Origin: JBAYSY01 sp041675885
GTDB taxonomy: Bacteria > Pseudomonadota > Alphaproteobacteria > Rhodobacterales > Rhodobacteraceae
DNA length: 64,000 nt
Assembly: GCA_041675885.1 (NCBI GenBank)
Contig: JBAYSY010000005.1
Span: 1-64,000 of the forward strand
Reading direction: 5' to 3'
Both the position numbers and the translations under genes were made by a program. The notes below the pieces were generated by a model that was not told the origin of the DNA, did not search any database, and was given only the letters and a program-made list of their open reading frames with translations. Each line of letters starts with the position of its first letter. The first letter of the stretch is position 1. Below, piece after piece: positions 8,208-18,300 of the stretch.

Positions 8208-9585
8208 CATGAGAAAACCCGCCGCGGCAAAACAGGCGGAGGCCATTCCCGGCCTCGCCACCCTCGATCTGCGCGACCGTCTGGCCTCGGGCGCGCTGCG
8301 CGCGGCCGAGGTGGCGGGCGCGATGCTCCAGCGGATCGAGGCGGTCGAACCCACGGTGCAGGCCTGGGCCTGGCTCGACAGCGACCACGTGATGAAGGAG
8401 GCCGCGCGGCTCGACGCGCTGCGGGCCACGGGCCGCCCGGTCGGGCCGCTGCACGGGATGCCGGTCGCGCTGAAGGATGTGATCGACACCAGGGGCATCC
8501 CGACCGAATGCGGCACGCCGCTGGAAGCGGGCCGGGTCCCGCGCGAGGATGCGGCGGTGGTGGAACGGCTGCGCGCCGCCGGTGCGCTGATCATGGGCAA
8601 GACCGTCACGACCGAGCTTGCCTTCCTCCACCCGTCGAAGACCCGCAACCCCGCGAACCCCGCGCATACGCCGGGGGGGTCGTCCTCGGGCTCGGCGGCG
8701 GCGGTGGCGGCGGGGATGGTGCCGCTGTCCGTGGGCACCCAGACCGGCGGGTCGGTGATCCGTCCGGCGGCCTATTGCGGCACGGTGGGGTTCAAGCCCA
8801 GCTTCGGCATGATCCCGCGCCGGGGCGTGCTGTCGCAGTCGCCCTCGCTCGACACCCTGGGCGTGTTCGCCCGCGACATCGAGGGGGCGGCGCTGCTGGC
8901 CGACGTGCTGTTCGGCCACGATCCGGGCGACCCGTCCAGCCTTGAGATGGCCCCGCCCCGGGTGCTGGCCACCGCCACGGCCGGGCCGCCGGTGCGGCCG
9001 ATGCTGGCGATGGTCACACCCCCGGGGATGGACGAGCACGCGACCGAAGACACCCGCCTCGCGCTCGACGAACTGGTGGACTTCCTCGGCGACGGTGCCT
9101 TCGGCGCCCCCCTGCCCAACGCCTTCAACGAGGCGGCGGCGATCCGCGAGCGGATCAACTTCGCCGAGATGGCCAAATGCTACTACGCCCTTGAAAAGCG
9201 CGGCCGTGAGCAACTGTCCGAGGAGATGCGCGCCGCGCTCGACGCGGGCAAGGCGGTGCCGGCGCGCGACTATCTCGCCGCGCTCGACTGGGCCGATGTG
9301 CTTTACGCCGGGCTGGACGAGATCTTCGAACGTTGCGATGCCATCGTGACCCCCGCGACCCCCGGCCCCGCGCCCGAAGGGTTCGCGACCACCGGCAGCG
9401 CGATCTTCAACGGGTTGTGGACGCTGCTGGGCACGCCCGCCGTGACCATCCCGGTGCTTCAGGCGGCCAACGGCCTGCCGATGGGGCTGCAACTGGTCGG
9501 CCGCCGCGGCGACGACGCAAGGCTGTTGCGCACCGCCCGCTGGCTGATGCACACTCTCACCCAGACACCCCCCGAGACGGAGTGA
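8197..9585 (+). CDS. Amidase signature family enzyme
   Basis: Ser-Ser-Lys hydrolase of 462 aa acting on an amide (GatA/AtzF/amidase group). Visible residues: Lys in PVALKDVIDTRG, the glycine-serine loop TPGGSSSGSAAAVAAGMVP, and the cis-Ser/nucleophile segment TQTGGSVIRPAAYCG. The C-terminal GLPMGLQLVGRRGDDARLL is standard. The first ATG (8197) overlaps the permease gene; the ATG at 8209 (MRKPAAAK) is an alternative that shortens it by four residues. Grouping with the TRAP operon suggests it acts on, or releases, the imported compound. It is not GatA of the tRNA amidotransferase, since no gatB/gatC is nearby. Confidence 0.88.
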   Translation: MAGNMRKPAAAKQAEAIPGLATLDLRDRLASGALRAAEVAGAMLQRIEAVEPTVQAWAWLDSDHVMKEAARLDALRATGRPVGPLHGMPVALKDVIDTRGIPTECGTPLEAGRVPREDAAVVERLRAAGALIMGKTVTTELAFLHPSKTRNPANPAHTPGGSSSGSAAAVAAGMVPLSVGTQTGGSVIRPAAYCGTVGFKPSFGMIPRRGVLSQSPSLDTLGVFARDIEGAALLADVLFGHDPGDPSSLEMAPPRVLATATAGPPVRPMLAMVTPPGMDEHATEDTRLALDELVDFLGDGAFGAPLPNAFNEAAAIRERINFAEMAKCYYALEKRGREQLSEEMRAALDAGKAVPARDYLAALDWADVLYAGLDEIFERCDAIVTPATPGPAPEGFATTGSAIFNGLWTLLGTPAVTIPVLQAANGLPMGLQLVGRRGDDARLLRTARWLMHTLTQTPPETE

Positions 9586-9588
9586 CCG

Positions 9589-9747
9589 ATGACCGAATTT
9601 CTGATGCGCGTTCTGTCCTTTCTGGTCATGCTGGGGTTCCTCGGGATTCTGGTTTTTGAACTGGGGCGGGTGGACATTACCGTGGTGGTCGGGCTGACGG
9701 TGGCGCTGGTGGCCTGGGATTTCTTCGGGCCGAAAAAGAAAAGCTGA
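9589..9747 (+). CDS. Small membrane protein, unknown function
   Basis: A 52-aa frame starts three bases after the amidase stop. It begins MTEFLMRVLSFLVMLGFLG and continues through a second hydrophobic stretch (DITVVVGLTVALVAWDFF) to the basic tail GPKKKS. Two short membrane helices are likely. Close spacing and the terminator just downstream make it the likely last gene of the TRAP-amidase operon. No function can be assigned. Confidence 0.6.
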   Translation: MTEFLMRVLSFLVMLGFLGILVFELGRVDITVVVGLTVALVAWDFFGPKKKS

Positions 9748-9783
9748 CCGCCGCCGCTTTGGCGACCCACGGTTCACGCCCCG

Positions 9784-9815
9784 CAGGCCCGTCCCCCTGG
9801 CGGGCCTGTCGTTTT
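9784..9815 (+). terminator. Rho-independent terminator of TRAP-amidase operon
   Basis: An 8-base perfect stem caggcccg (9784-9791) / cgggcctg (9801-9808) with a 9-base loop is followed by tcgtttt. Confidence 0.65.
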
Positions 9816-10165
9816 GCGGGTCTGCGAATCGTTGCGGTCTGGCGGAATGATCACAGGTCGGAATTTCAATGTCTGGATGTATTTTCCCGGAAGAATCGGG
9901 CAACGCGCGAGTGCGCCACCGAAAGATTCCGGCAAAAGTAAGGAAAACTTCCGAAATTCATGCGGAATTCCTGATAGTTCTTGACGGGGCACCACCGCCG
10001 GTTACGCTTTGTCGGCCCGATATGCCCGCCGCCCATTGATTGAGGGACGGGAAGGGAAGGGAAGGGAAGGCGACATTGAAGCCGCTGGCAACAGCGACAA
10101 GCCTGGTCGGCCTACACCCCGGCCAGAACCTGATCAACGGTCTGCATTGTAAGGGGGACCAGAAG
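9816..10165 (+). promoter_or_regulatory. Upstream region of the VWA gene, with GGGAA repeats
   Basis: No gene is seen. The left part is relatively AT-rich and holds a short inverted pair ttccg/cggaa near 9948-9966 and a possible -35 box (ttgacg near 9979). At 10049-10068 there are four perfect tandem GGGAA units, followed by gg. The units lie about 100 bases before the start codon, so a length change could alter promoter spacing or leader structure without touching the protein. Confidence 0.35.
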
Positions 10166-10963
10166 ATGAGTTTCAGAAACATAGTCGCCGGCGCGGTCGT
10201 CGCGTTCGGCATGGCGCTGGGCGGCGGGGCCGTATCGGCCGCGGTGATCGACCTCGGCTTCGCGCTGGACAAATCCGGCAGTGTTGGCTCGGCCAACTAC
10301 AACACCACCAAGGAGGCGCTGGCAACTGCGCTGGGGTTGATACCCACGACAGGAGACAATCAGTATCGTGTGTCGGTCGTTTCATTCGGGTCGAGTGTTA
10401 CCGTCGATCTTGCGCCGACCATCGTGACGGCGGATACCATCAGTGCCATTCAGAATGCGGTTCGGAACAGCAGCTATAGCGGCGGAGGCACCCGCACAGA
10501 TCTGGCAATCAGCAGTTTGACCAATGCGTTTGTGAATGCCGACGGCGGGCTTGGCGACCTCACGCTGTTCAACATTTCGACCGATGGCTCTCCAAGCAGC
10601 CAAGCCAATACCTTGACGGCCGCCAATGCCGCGCGCACGGCGGGGGTCGATGGCATCAGCTTTGAAGCAATCGGCAGCTTTTCCCAGACCCAGTTGAACA
10701 ACATGGCCGCCCTTGCCTCTCCTGGAACACCGGTGATCGTCCATGATCTGGACCAGATCCCCAATCCGACTGAACACGGTTTCGTCATCGCCGTGACGGG
10801 GTTCGATGCCTATCAGGCAGCGATCAATGCCAAGGTTGAGCGGATCATCGAAGACACCGGCGGCGGCACGACGCCGATCCCGCTTCCGGCCTCGCTGCCG
10901 CTGCTGCTGGCCGGTCTCGGTCTGGTGGGCGGCCTGCGGCTGCGCAGGAAGCACGCGGCCTGA
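10166..10963 (+). CDS. Secreted VWA-domain protein with VPLPA-CTERM-type sorting signal
   Basis: The 265-aa protein has a signal peptide (MSFRNIVAGAVVAFGMALGG ... AVSA). A von Willebrand A domain follows, with the metal site DLGFALDKSGSVGS (DxSxS), Thr in GGGTRTDLAI, and the later Asp in NISTDGSPSS. The C-terminus is the sorting signal: TPIPLPASLPLLLAGLGLVG, then a basic tail (LRLRRKHAA). Family knowledge: such tails are recognised by exosortase-like systems in Rhodobacterales, linking the protein to the cell surface or matrix. No exosortase gene lies in this window. ATG 10166 was chosen because aaggggg precedes it and the signal peptide starts there. Confidence 0.85.
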   Translation: MSFRNIVAGAVVAFGMALGGGAVSAAVIDLGFALDKSGSVGSANYNTTKEALATALGLIPTTGDNQYRVSVVSFGSSVTVDLAPTIVTADTISAIQNAVRNSSYSGGGTRTDLAISSLTNAFVNADGGLGDLTLFNISTDGSPSSQANTLTAANAARTAGVDGISFEAIGSFSQTQLNNMAALASPGTPVIVHDLDQIPNPTEHGFVIAVTGFDAYQAAINAKVERIIEDTGGGTTPIPLPASLPLLLAGLGLVGGLRLRRKHAA

Positions 10964-10982
10964 ACCGCACAGGACTGACGGC

Positions 10983-11014
10983 AAAGGCCCGCGATCCCGG
11001 ATCGCGGGCCTTTT
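10983..11014 (+). terminator. Strong intrinsic terminator after the VWA gene
   Basis: A 14-base perfect stem (aaaggcccgcgatc at 10983-10996, its complement at 11000-11013) with a three-base loop ends in TTTT. The A run on the left arm makes it usable from both strands, so it could also end the minus-strand gene at 11064. Confidence 0.85.
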
Positions 11015-11063
11015 GCGTTGCGGGATGCGGTGCCCCGAAGGCCGGAGCCCGGCAGGGCGCCGG

Positions 11064-11480
11064 TCAGTTCCCCTCGCCATCCCCGGCGGTGTCGATCAGG
11101 ATCAGGTTCTGGTCCTCATGCACCCAGATCGCGCGGGCCGCGGTGACATCCGCCTCGGTCAGGTCGTCGAAGGCATCCGGCACCGGATCGGGAAGCCTTG
11201 TCGGGTCGTCATAGACGAAGGCGGCGCAAAGGGCGTGATCCCCGCAGGCCGCGCGCCCGGCCTCGGCCCAGACATGCATGTCCGCGCCCGCCTCGCACAG
11301 CACCAGCGCCAACTGGCCGCCGCCATGCTCACCGCGACAGATTTCCGCCGCGCGCCCGGCGGCGTCCGCGCCCTCGGCCAGCGCGGGCGGCGCCCAGAGC
11401 CCGAGCGCAAGCACGGCGGCCAGCGCGCGGGCGGGGCGGAGGGTCAGGCGCGGACGGTCCTTATGCGATCCGTATGTCAT
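11064..11480 (-). CDS. Secreted small protein, unknown function
   Basis: The 138-aa protein starts MTYGSHKDRPRLTLRP and has a signal peptide ending PPALAEG. The mature part contains four cysteines (EICRGE, LVLCEAG, AACGDHALCAAF) that could form two disulfides, and an acidic C-terminus. I do not recognise a family. The frame is open further upstream, but the signal peptide fixes the start near 11480. It lies downstream of the barrel gene on the same strand, across a 245-base gap, and could be the last member of that transcription unit. Confidence 0.6.
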   Translation of the reverse strand: MTYGSHKDRPRLTLRPARALAAVLALGLWAPPALAEGADAAGRAAEICRGEHGGGQLALVLCEAGADMHVWAEAGRAACGDHALCAAFVYDDPTRLPDPVPDAFDDLTEADVTAARAIWVHEDQNLILIDTAGDGEGN

Positions 11481-11610
11481 TTCGAAAAGACCTTTTGAAA
11501 CCTGCCCGACCTTATGCCCGGGCGGGTGACGGCGCAACCATCCTGCGCCCACCCCGCCCACGGCGCCGGGGATTTCCGGCGTCTGGCGGGCACCGAACCG
11601 GAACGCCCAT

Positions 11611-11677
11611 TCCCCCTTGCCCGGAACAGCCGCGCAGGCGGCAGGGGCTGCGGTTCTCCGCTGCCCTCTGTTTCGCC
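11611..11677 (+). repeat. Dispersed intergenic repeat, copy C (ends only)
   Basis: It has the left end cccccttgcccggaa and the right end ccgctgccctctgtt, as in the copy after dinB, but the interior differs. It lies in the 245-base gap between the 138-aa secreted-protein gene and the barrel gene. Confidence 0.4.
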
Positions 11678-11725
11678 TGTGCGCCTCGATCCGGTCTTCT
11701 GACCGGCCCGCCAGAACCCGCCCCG

Positions 11726-14700
11726 CTAGAACTGGGTGGTGATGTTCAGGAACGCCCCCGTGCGCGGCAGCCGGACCCGGCGCATGTCGTCATCGACCTG
11801 ACCCCAGGCATAGCCCGCGCCGATACGCAGGTTGTTGCCCATCAGCCGGTAAAGCCCGGTCACCGCCCCCAGTTCGGTCGTCTCGGCGCGCGGATAGCGC
11901 AGCGCCCGGACCTCGGCCATCAGATCCCAGTTGTGGACCACGTGGTAATCCACCCGCAGGATGCCCAGATGCGCCTCGGACCGGGTAGAGGCGGAACCGC
12001 TTGCCCGGTCGGAAAGTTCGCGCCAGCGGTAGCCGTATTTCGCCCCCAGCGTCCATTGCGGGTTCAACTGATAGCTGATCGCCGCGTTCAGGATATGGCT
12101 GCGCTGGCGCGGCCCGTTGATATGGCCGTCGATATTGACCTGATCGGCCCCCGGCATGTCGTAGAGGAAGGTATAGCTGACAAGGCCGTTGATCCGGTCG
12201 TTGCTTTCGGGCCGCCAGGCATAGCCGACACGGGCCTCGACATAGCGGCCATCGCGGAACGACGACTGGTCCGAATTCGACACCACCGCGTCGATCGCCG
12301 AGACGAAACGCCAGTCGGCCGAGGTCTTCTGTTCGTAGAAGCCCGAGACCAGCCAGGTGTTGCGGTCGAGATCGCGCGCCGGGTTGTCCGAGGACTCGCG
12401 CCGCCATTCGCCGCGCAGCCCGGCGGCGACGATATCGGCGTCGGTATAGCGGACCCCGAAGGACAGCCCGCGCCGTTCCATCGTGGTGTCGTCCTGCAAC
12501 ACGGTGCGGCCGAACTGCAACCCGCCGTCGAAGCGCCAGCGGGCGTCGGGCGTATAGGTCACCCCGTAGCCCGAGGTCAGCGTCGGCCTTGTGCCGAAGG
12601 CGCTGTAGGTGTTTTCGGCGGTGTAGTTCCAGCGGTCGTTCACCCGCGACGAAGCCCCCAGCACCACCCGGCCCCGGTCGCGCCCGGCGAAATCGGCACT
12701 GTCGAAGCGCCGCTGCGGGTCGAGTTCGTAGCCCAGCGTATAGCGGCTGGCCTCGTCGCGCTGCCAGCCGAGTTCGGCCCGCGCCGCCCAGCCGAGATTG
12801 CCGGTCGAGACCTCGCCGGTCATGTCGATCCGGTCGGTCAGCAGCGCCCGCGCCCCGAAGCCCACCCGGTTGTTCGCCTGCCGCGTGGCATCACGGGTGA
12901 CGGTCGCCTGACCGAAGGCCCAGATCGCCAGATCCTCGTCGGGCGACCATGTAAGCCGCACCGCCGCATCGGTCCGTGCCCCGAAATCGGCCCGGGGTCC
13001 GGGGGCGGCAAGGGCGGAACGCTCATCGCGCTGCACCTCGCCCTCGACCGTCCAGACCGGGGTCAGCGCATGGGCAAAGCCCAGCCGCACCCGCCGGTCC
13101 TTGCGGCCGTCGGCATCGCTGAAATGCCGCCCGCCGAAGGTCAGCGCGGTGCGCGCCGTCAGCGCCACCTCGCCGTCGAGGCCCCATGCGGTCTGATCGA
13201 CCCGGATCTCGTCCGAGGGCGAACTGAAGCCGCCGTCCTTGCGGGTGTAGAACCCTTCGACCCTTCCATCGAGGCCGAGCATCGCCAGATCGGTGCGGCC
13301 GCGCAGGCTCCAGGCGTCGGCATGCTGACCGGGCAGGCCGAAACTGGGGTTGCCGGGCAGGATCTCCATCCCCGCGTTGTCCGAGAAGGACGAGCCGAAT
13401 CCCGGCCCCTCGGACCGGGCGTATTCCACGAGCAATTCGCGGGTTTCGCCCTGCCGCAGCAGGATATCGGCGCCAAGCAGGGTATTGTCGGCGATGCCGG
13501 TGGTCTCGCGCAGGCCCGCCACGCCGAAGCGCAGGTGGTCGTTCGCCCAGCCTTCGGCCCGCAGGCCGATGGTATGACCGTCGATATCGCCGGTCGTCGG
13601 GATATATTCGTATTGCGCGACCAGCCGCACCTCCTGGTCGCCCAGCGGGTTGGACGTGACCAGCCCGCCCGACGAGGCGTGCGACGACAGCGGTGCGTTC
13701 AGGATCACCACACCCTGGATATGGTCGATGCGGTAATCCACCCCCTCGCTCAGCCGCCGGGCCGACAGGATCGCCCCGGTGGTGGTGTCGCGGACCTCGA
13801 CCATGATGGTTTCGGTATCGGCAAGCAGATCCTGCCGCGACAGGAAATAGGCGCTGCCGCCGGTGGCGCTGAACACGTCGCGCTGCATCAGGCTGTCGGC
13901 ATTGGCGGCGAAGCCGGTGATACGCACCCGCGGCTCGCCCTGCCCGGTCACGGCGAGCGAGCGGTATTCCCCCGACAGGCCGTAAAGCGCGCGGTCGCTG
14001 CGCACCAGCGCCGCCGCATCGCCCGCGGGCTTGAAGTCGCCCCAGGTCAGGTGGCTGCCGTCGCGTTCGACCCGCAGGTAGAACTTGCCCGAGGTGGGGG
14101 CCAGTTCGGTCATCTGCGAATCGTCGCCATAGGTGTTGAAGATGTCGCGCGGCTCCAGCTGGCGCAGGGTCTGGTCGGGGTGTTTGCGGCCGAAGTTGCG
14201 GAACATGTCGCGCAGTTCTTCTTCCCGCGTGTCCATCGAGGCGGTGACCCGCACCCCGTTCGCCAGCGTGCCCTGCGCGAAGCCGGCGATGCGGCCCAGT
14301 TTCCAGGTCTCGCCCAGCACGTTGTCGCGGCCGATGGTCAGGTCGGCGATGCCGGTGCGGAACCACTCCGACCGGGCGATCTCGACCGGGCGTTCGGTCT
14401 CCTGCCCGTCAACACCGATCCGCACCCCATGGACACCAGGCGGCAGGATGCGCTGGATCACGAAACTGCCCGAAGGGTCCACCGGCGCGCGTTCGCCCAT
14501 CACCGTGACCGCGCCCGCCGCACGGGCATGGCCGGTAACGGTCACCGCCCCGCCCCGCACCGGGATGCCGCGCCGGGCGGTCATGTCCTCGCCCTCGGCG
14601 GCGGCGATGACCGGGCCGGGGCGCTCGGCCTCGGGCAGGCGGGTGGCGCTGCGCACCAGCCTTGTGGAACGGGTTTCGTCCCGGCGGCCCGCGGTGTCCC

Positions 14701-15337
14701 AGGCGCGCAGGATATAGTCGTAATCGCCATCGTCGCGCGCGTCGCGGGCGGCGGGCATGGTCCATTCCGCCGTGCCGTTGGGGGCGATCGGCACCAGTGC
14801 CACGGTCTGGCCGCGCCGGTCGCGGATCACCACCTCGGCCCGGTCGATCCAGGCCGGATAGTTCGAGGTCGCGCGGAAGGTCACCTTTTCGCCCGCGACA
14901 AAGCTCTGGCGCAGGTCGGCGGTGGCGACCGCAAGCCGTGGCCGCGCCCCCAGCCCGTCGTAGCTCAGTTGCAGGCCCATGGCCTCCAGCAGCCGGTCGA
15001 TATCGCGGATCCGGTCCGGCCGGGCGGGGGCGCCCGCGATGGTGCGGCGCGGCCCCTCGGCGCCTTCGGCCCCGTCGATCGAGATCGAAAAGCCCAGATC
15101 GCCCAGATCGGCGGTCACCGGCGCAGCGGCGATGTTGGGCGGTGCCGGGCGGGCGACCACGGTGCCCTCGTTGGCGTGGCGGCAGTTCTCGGGCAGGCGG
15201 CCGTCCACCAGAACGCAGCCGTCCGCCTGCGCCCCGGCGGGCTGCCCCGCCCCCAGCGCCAGCGCCGCGGCGCCCGCCATCAGCACCATCCGCATCCCGC
15301 GGGCCTGCATCGAGCCGGACATACCAAGCGCCCCCAT
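11726..15337 (-). CDS. Large outer-membrane beta-barrel protein, partner of the giant repeat protein
   Basis: The 1,203-aa protein has a signal peptide (RMVLMAGAAALALGAGQPAG, then AQA). About 300 residues of soluble, Ig-like or carbohydrate-binding-like sequence follow, e.g. FVAGEKVTFRATSNYPAWID. The long C-terminal half is made of alternating polar/aromatic strands typical of outer-membrane barrels (e.g. LTFGGRHFSDADGRKDRRVR, LGAKYGYRWRELSDRAS). It ends in Phe (NITTQF), the usual barrel-assembly signal. The ATG at 15337 overlaps the TGA of the giant repeat-protein gene (TGATG), so translation is probably coupled. No TonB box or plug domain was recognised, so it is not a standard TonB receptor. 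A role in anchoring or exporting the neighbour is inference. Confidence 0.7.
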   Translation of the reverse strand: MGALGMSGSMQARGMRMVLMAGAAALALGAGQPAGAQADGCVLVDGRLPENCRHANEGTVVARPAPPNIAAAPVTADLGDLGFSISIDGAEGAEGPRRTIAGAPARPDRIRDIDRLLEAMGLQLSYDGLGARPRLAVATADLRQSFVAGEKVTFRATSNYPAWIDRAEVVIRDRRGQTVALVPIAPNGTAEWTMPAARDARDDGDYDYILRAWDTAGRRDETRSTRLVRSATRLPEAERPGPVIAAAEGEDMTARRGIPVRGGAVTVTGHARAAGAVTVMGERAPVDPSGSFVIQRILPPGVHGVRIGVDGQETERPVEIARSEWFRTGIADLTIGRDNVLGETWKLGRIAGFAQGTLANGVRVTASMDTREEELRDMFRNFGRKHPDQTLRQLEPRDIFNTYGDDSQMTELAPTSGKFYLRVERDGSHLTWGDFKPAGDAAALVRSDRALYGLSGEYRSLAVTGQGEPRVRITGFAANADSLMQRDVFSATGGSAYFLSRQDLLADTETIMVEVRDTTTGAILSARRLSEGVDYRIDHIQGVVILNAPLSSHASSGGLVTSNPLGDQEVRLVAQYEYIPTTGDIDGHTIGLRAEGWANDHLRFGVAGLRETTGIADNTLLGADILLRQGETRELLVEYARSEGPGFGSSFSDNAGMEILPGNPSFGLPGQHADAWSLRGRTDLAMLGLDGRVEGFYTRKDGGFSSPSDEIRVDQTAWGLDGEVALTARTALTFGGRHFSDADGRKDRRVRLGFAHALTPVWTVEGEVQRDERSALAAPGPRADFGARTDAAVRLTWSPDEDLAIWAFGQATVTRDATRQANNRVGFGARALLTDRIDMTGEVSTGNLGWAARAELGWQRDEASRYTLGYELDPQRRFDSADFAGRDRGRVVLGASSRVNDRWNYTAENTYSAFGTRPTLTSGYGVTYTPDARWRFDGGLQFGRTVLQDDTTMERRGLSFGVRYTDADIVAAGLRGEWRRESSDNPARDLDRNTWLVSGFYEQKTSADWRFVSAIDAVVSNSDQSSFRDGRYVEARVGYAWRPESNDRINGLVSYTFLYDMPGADQVNIDGHINGPRQRSHILNAAISYQLNPQWTLGAKYGYRWRELSDRASGSASTRSEAHLGILRVDYHVVHNWDLMAEVRALRYPRAETTELGAVTGLYRLMGNNLRIGAGYAWGQVDDDMRRVRLPRTGAFLNITTQF

Positions 15338-18300
15338 CACCGAACCCCCCGCTCGATCACCGTTTCCACATTCAGCTGATAGCGCCCGTTCGCGGGCCAG
15401 AGGCGGCGCAGCTCGCGCTCCACCAGCCGGAGGTGGCGCCGGGCCTCGTCCACGGGCTCGGCCCCCTGCCGCCAGGTGATGCGCAGCATGGCGGGCGTGT
15501 CGCGCAGTTCGCTGACCATCCGCCGCAGCCCCTCGGCCAGTTCCGGGCGCATCCGCCCTTCGGCGAAGGCGTTGGCGGCAAGGTCGATCCGCACCAGCCG
15601 CGACAGGGTGGCGCCGAAGTCGAGCCGCGTCACCATCCCCTGCGTGACCCGCACCACGCGCGGGTTTTCCGTCGTCAGCCGGAAGCCCGCGGGCAGCGTG
15701 CGTTCATCGAGCCGCAGCATGAAGTTGCCGCCAATGTTGCGCGGCATCGCCGCACAGGGCACGCTGAAGCGGCCATGCTCGTCGGTCAGGATGGCGATGC
15801 CGTTCGGCGTGACCAGCCGGACGTTCGGCAGGCCCTTCTCGCTACCGCTCCGGGTCATGTGGCCGTCCTGGTTGCGGTCGTCGAACACCCGGCCAAGCAC
15901 GGTCGAGCACTGGAACACCCCGTCGGCCTCGACCCGCACGATGGCGGTGGCCTCGGGGCTGACCGGCGCGCCGGTCTGGCGCGAGTAGAGCCGCGCGCGG
16001 TTGGTATGCGCGCCCGGCTGCACCGCCGAAGTCACCAGCGTCTCCAGCGTGACCTCGACCGAGGTGCCGGGGGCGACGGAAACCTCGTCGAACGCCAGAT
16101 TGCGGCTGTTGCCGGTGGGTTCGGTCGCCACACCACCGATCCGCGCGGTGCCGGAGCGGTAGACGAAGCCCTGCGGCAGCACATCCACCAGCCGCGCCGT
16201 CAGCGGCAACCCGCCCGCGGCATTGGTGACGGTGATGGTCCATGGCACCACGTCGCCGACCACGGCGCGGCTGACGCCCGCGATTTTCTCAAGCGCGATG
16301 CCGCCGGTGCTGACCGGGGTCGAGACCGATGAGAAGTTGCTGTCCACCACCACCTCGGAGCCCGCCCTGCCCTGCGCGATCGCTTCCTGCGAGATCGTGC
16401 CGGTGGCGACATCGCCCGCCGTCACGATATGCGAGGCGCCGGTGCAGACCAGCGTGGCCGTCTCGCCCACCGCCAGCGTGACCGGCTGGCAGGAAAGCCC
16501 GGGCAACGGCAGGCTCAGGCGGCTTCCGTCGATGTTCACCTCGGTCAGCGGCAGGGTGCCGGTGTTCTCGACGGTGAAGCGGAACACCACCTCGTCGCCC
16601 GGCCCGGTCACGCCGTCGCCGTCATGGTCGATGATCCGGTCGATGCCGATGGTCAGCGCCAGTTCCGGATGGCCGATATCCACCACGGTGATGTCGTGAT
16701 TGCCGGACCCGGTGCCCGAAACCGCCTCGGCCGTCGCGGGGGTGCCGTCGCCGGTCGTGTAATGGCCCTGCGCCAGCGCCTGGTTCTCGACCCGGGTGCG
16801 GGCGATGTCCTCGGCGGTGATCGCATAGCTGGCGGTGAAGCTGTCGCTGTCCGCCGCGCCCGGCGCAAGCGACGGGATCGGCCCGCCGCTCATCACCAGC
16901 CCCGGCAGGTCGTCGATGACGGTCACATCGGTCAGCGTCACGTTGCCGGTGTTGGTCACCGTGAAGGCATAGGTGATGATGTCGCCCGGCTCCGGCGGGA
17001 TCTGCACGCCGGAATCGTCGGCGGTCTTGACCAGTGCGATTCCCGGCGTCTGGTCGATCCCGACCACGGTCGGCCCGTCCACGCCCTGATCGGTGAAGGA
17101 ATCGGCGGTGACGGTTCCCGGATTGTCCGGATCACCATGGCTGGCCGAGACCAGCGCGCGATTCTCGACCTGCCCGGCGTCCAGATCCTCCTGCGTCAGG
17201 CTGTAGGTGGCACTGAAGCTGTCGGTGTCGGTCTCGCCCGGCGCAAGTTCCGGGATCGGGGCACCCGAAAGCTGGATCCCCGGCAGGGCGTCGGTCAGTT
17301 CGACGTTGAACAGCGTCACCGTGCCGCTGTTGGTGATGGCGAATGCATAGCGGATTTCGTCACCCACCTGCGGCGGGCCTTGCAGCCCGGTGGCATCGGC
17401 CGCCTTGACCAGTTCGATGGTCGCCGCCTGCGGCAGATCAACCCGCGTCGGGTCGTCGTCGTCCACCGTCGCGCCCGAGATATCGGTTACTTCGACCGGA
17501 ACCCCGCCCGCATCGGTATATTGTCCGGTGACCGTGGCGGTATTCTCGACATGCCCGCGGTCGATATCCGCCTGGGTAATGACGTAGCTCGCGGTGAAGG
17601 TGTCGCTGTCGGTCTCGCCGGGGTCGAGCACGTCGAGCGGCCCGCCCGCAAGCACGATGCCCGGCAGGTCGTCGGCAATGACCAGATCGGTCAGCGGCAC
17701 GTTGCCGGTATTGGTGACCGCAAAGGCGTAGCTGATGGTGTCGCCCACCGCGAGATCGCCCGCAGGCACCGAGGTGCTGGCGGTCTTGACCAGCGCCACG
17801 GCCGGGCTGGACGCCACCGGCACCTCGACCCCGGATTCGTCCCCGACCTGTCGCGGCTCACCCGTTGCCAGGTCGGTGCCCCAGGTGCCGGTGACACTGG
17901 CAAGGTTCTCGACCCGCCCGGCGGTGATGTCGTCCTGGGTGATCGCATAGCGCGCGGTGAAGGTGTCGTCGTCCGTCACCCCCGGTGCAAGCGCCGGGAT
18001 CGGCCCGCCGTCCAGCACCAGCCCCGGCAGATCGTCGGCAAGGGTCACATCCGTCAGCGTCACGTTGCCGGTGTTGGTCACGGCGAAGCTGTAGATGATT
18101 TCCTGCCCGATCACCGCCGGATCGGTCAGCGCCAAGGCATTGGCGTCCTTCACCAGTTCGATGCCCGGAAGCTGGGTCAGCGGCGTCACGGTCGGGTCGT
18201 CGTCCTCCTCGGTCTCGCCCGACAGGTCGGTGACCGGCACCGGCGATCCGCCGCCATCGTCGAACACGGCGTCGCCGGTGGCCTGGTTCACCACCTCGCC

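Noticed and set aside
11198..15379. Antisense open frame of about 1,390 codons over the barrel gene
   Set aside because: No ribosome site or recognisable domain; the minus-strand protein has a signal peptide, barrel strands and terminal Phe.
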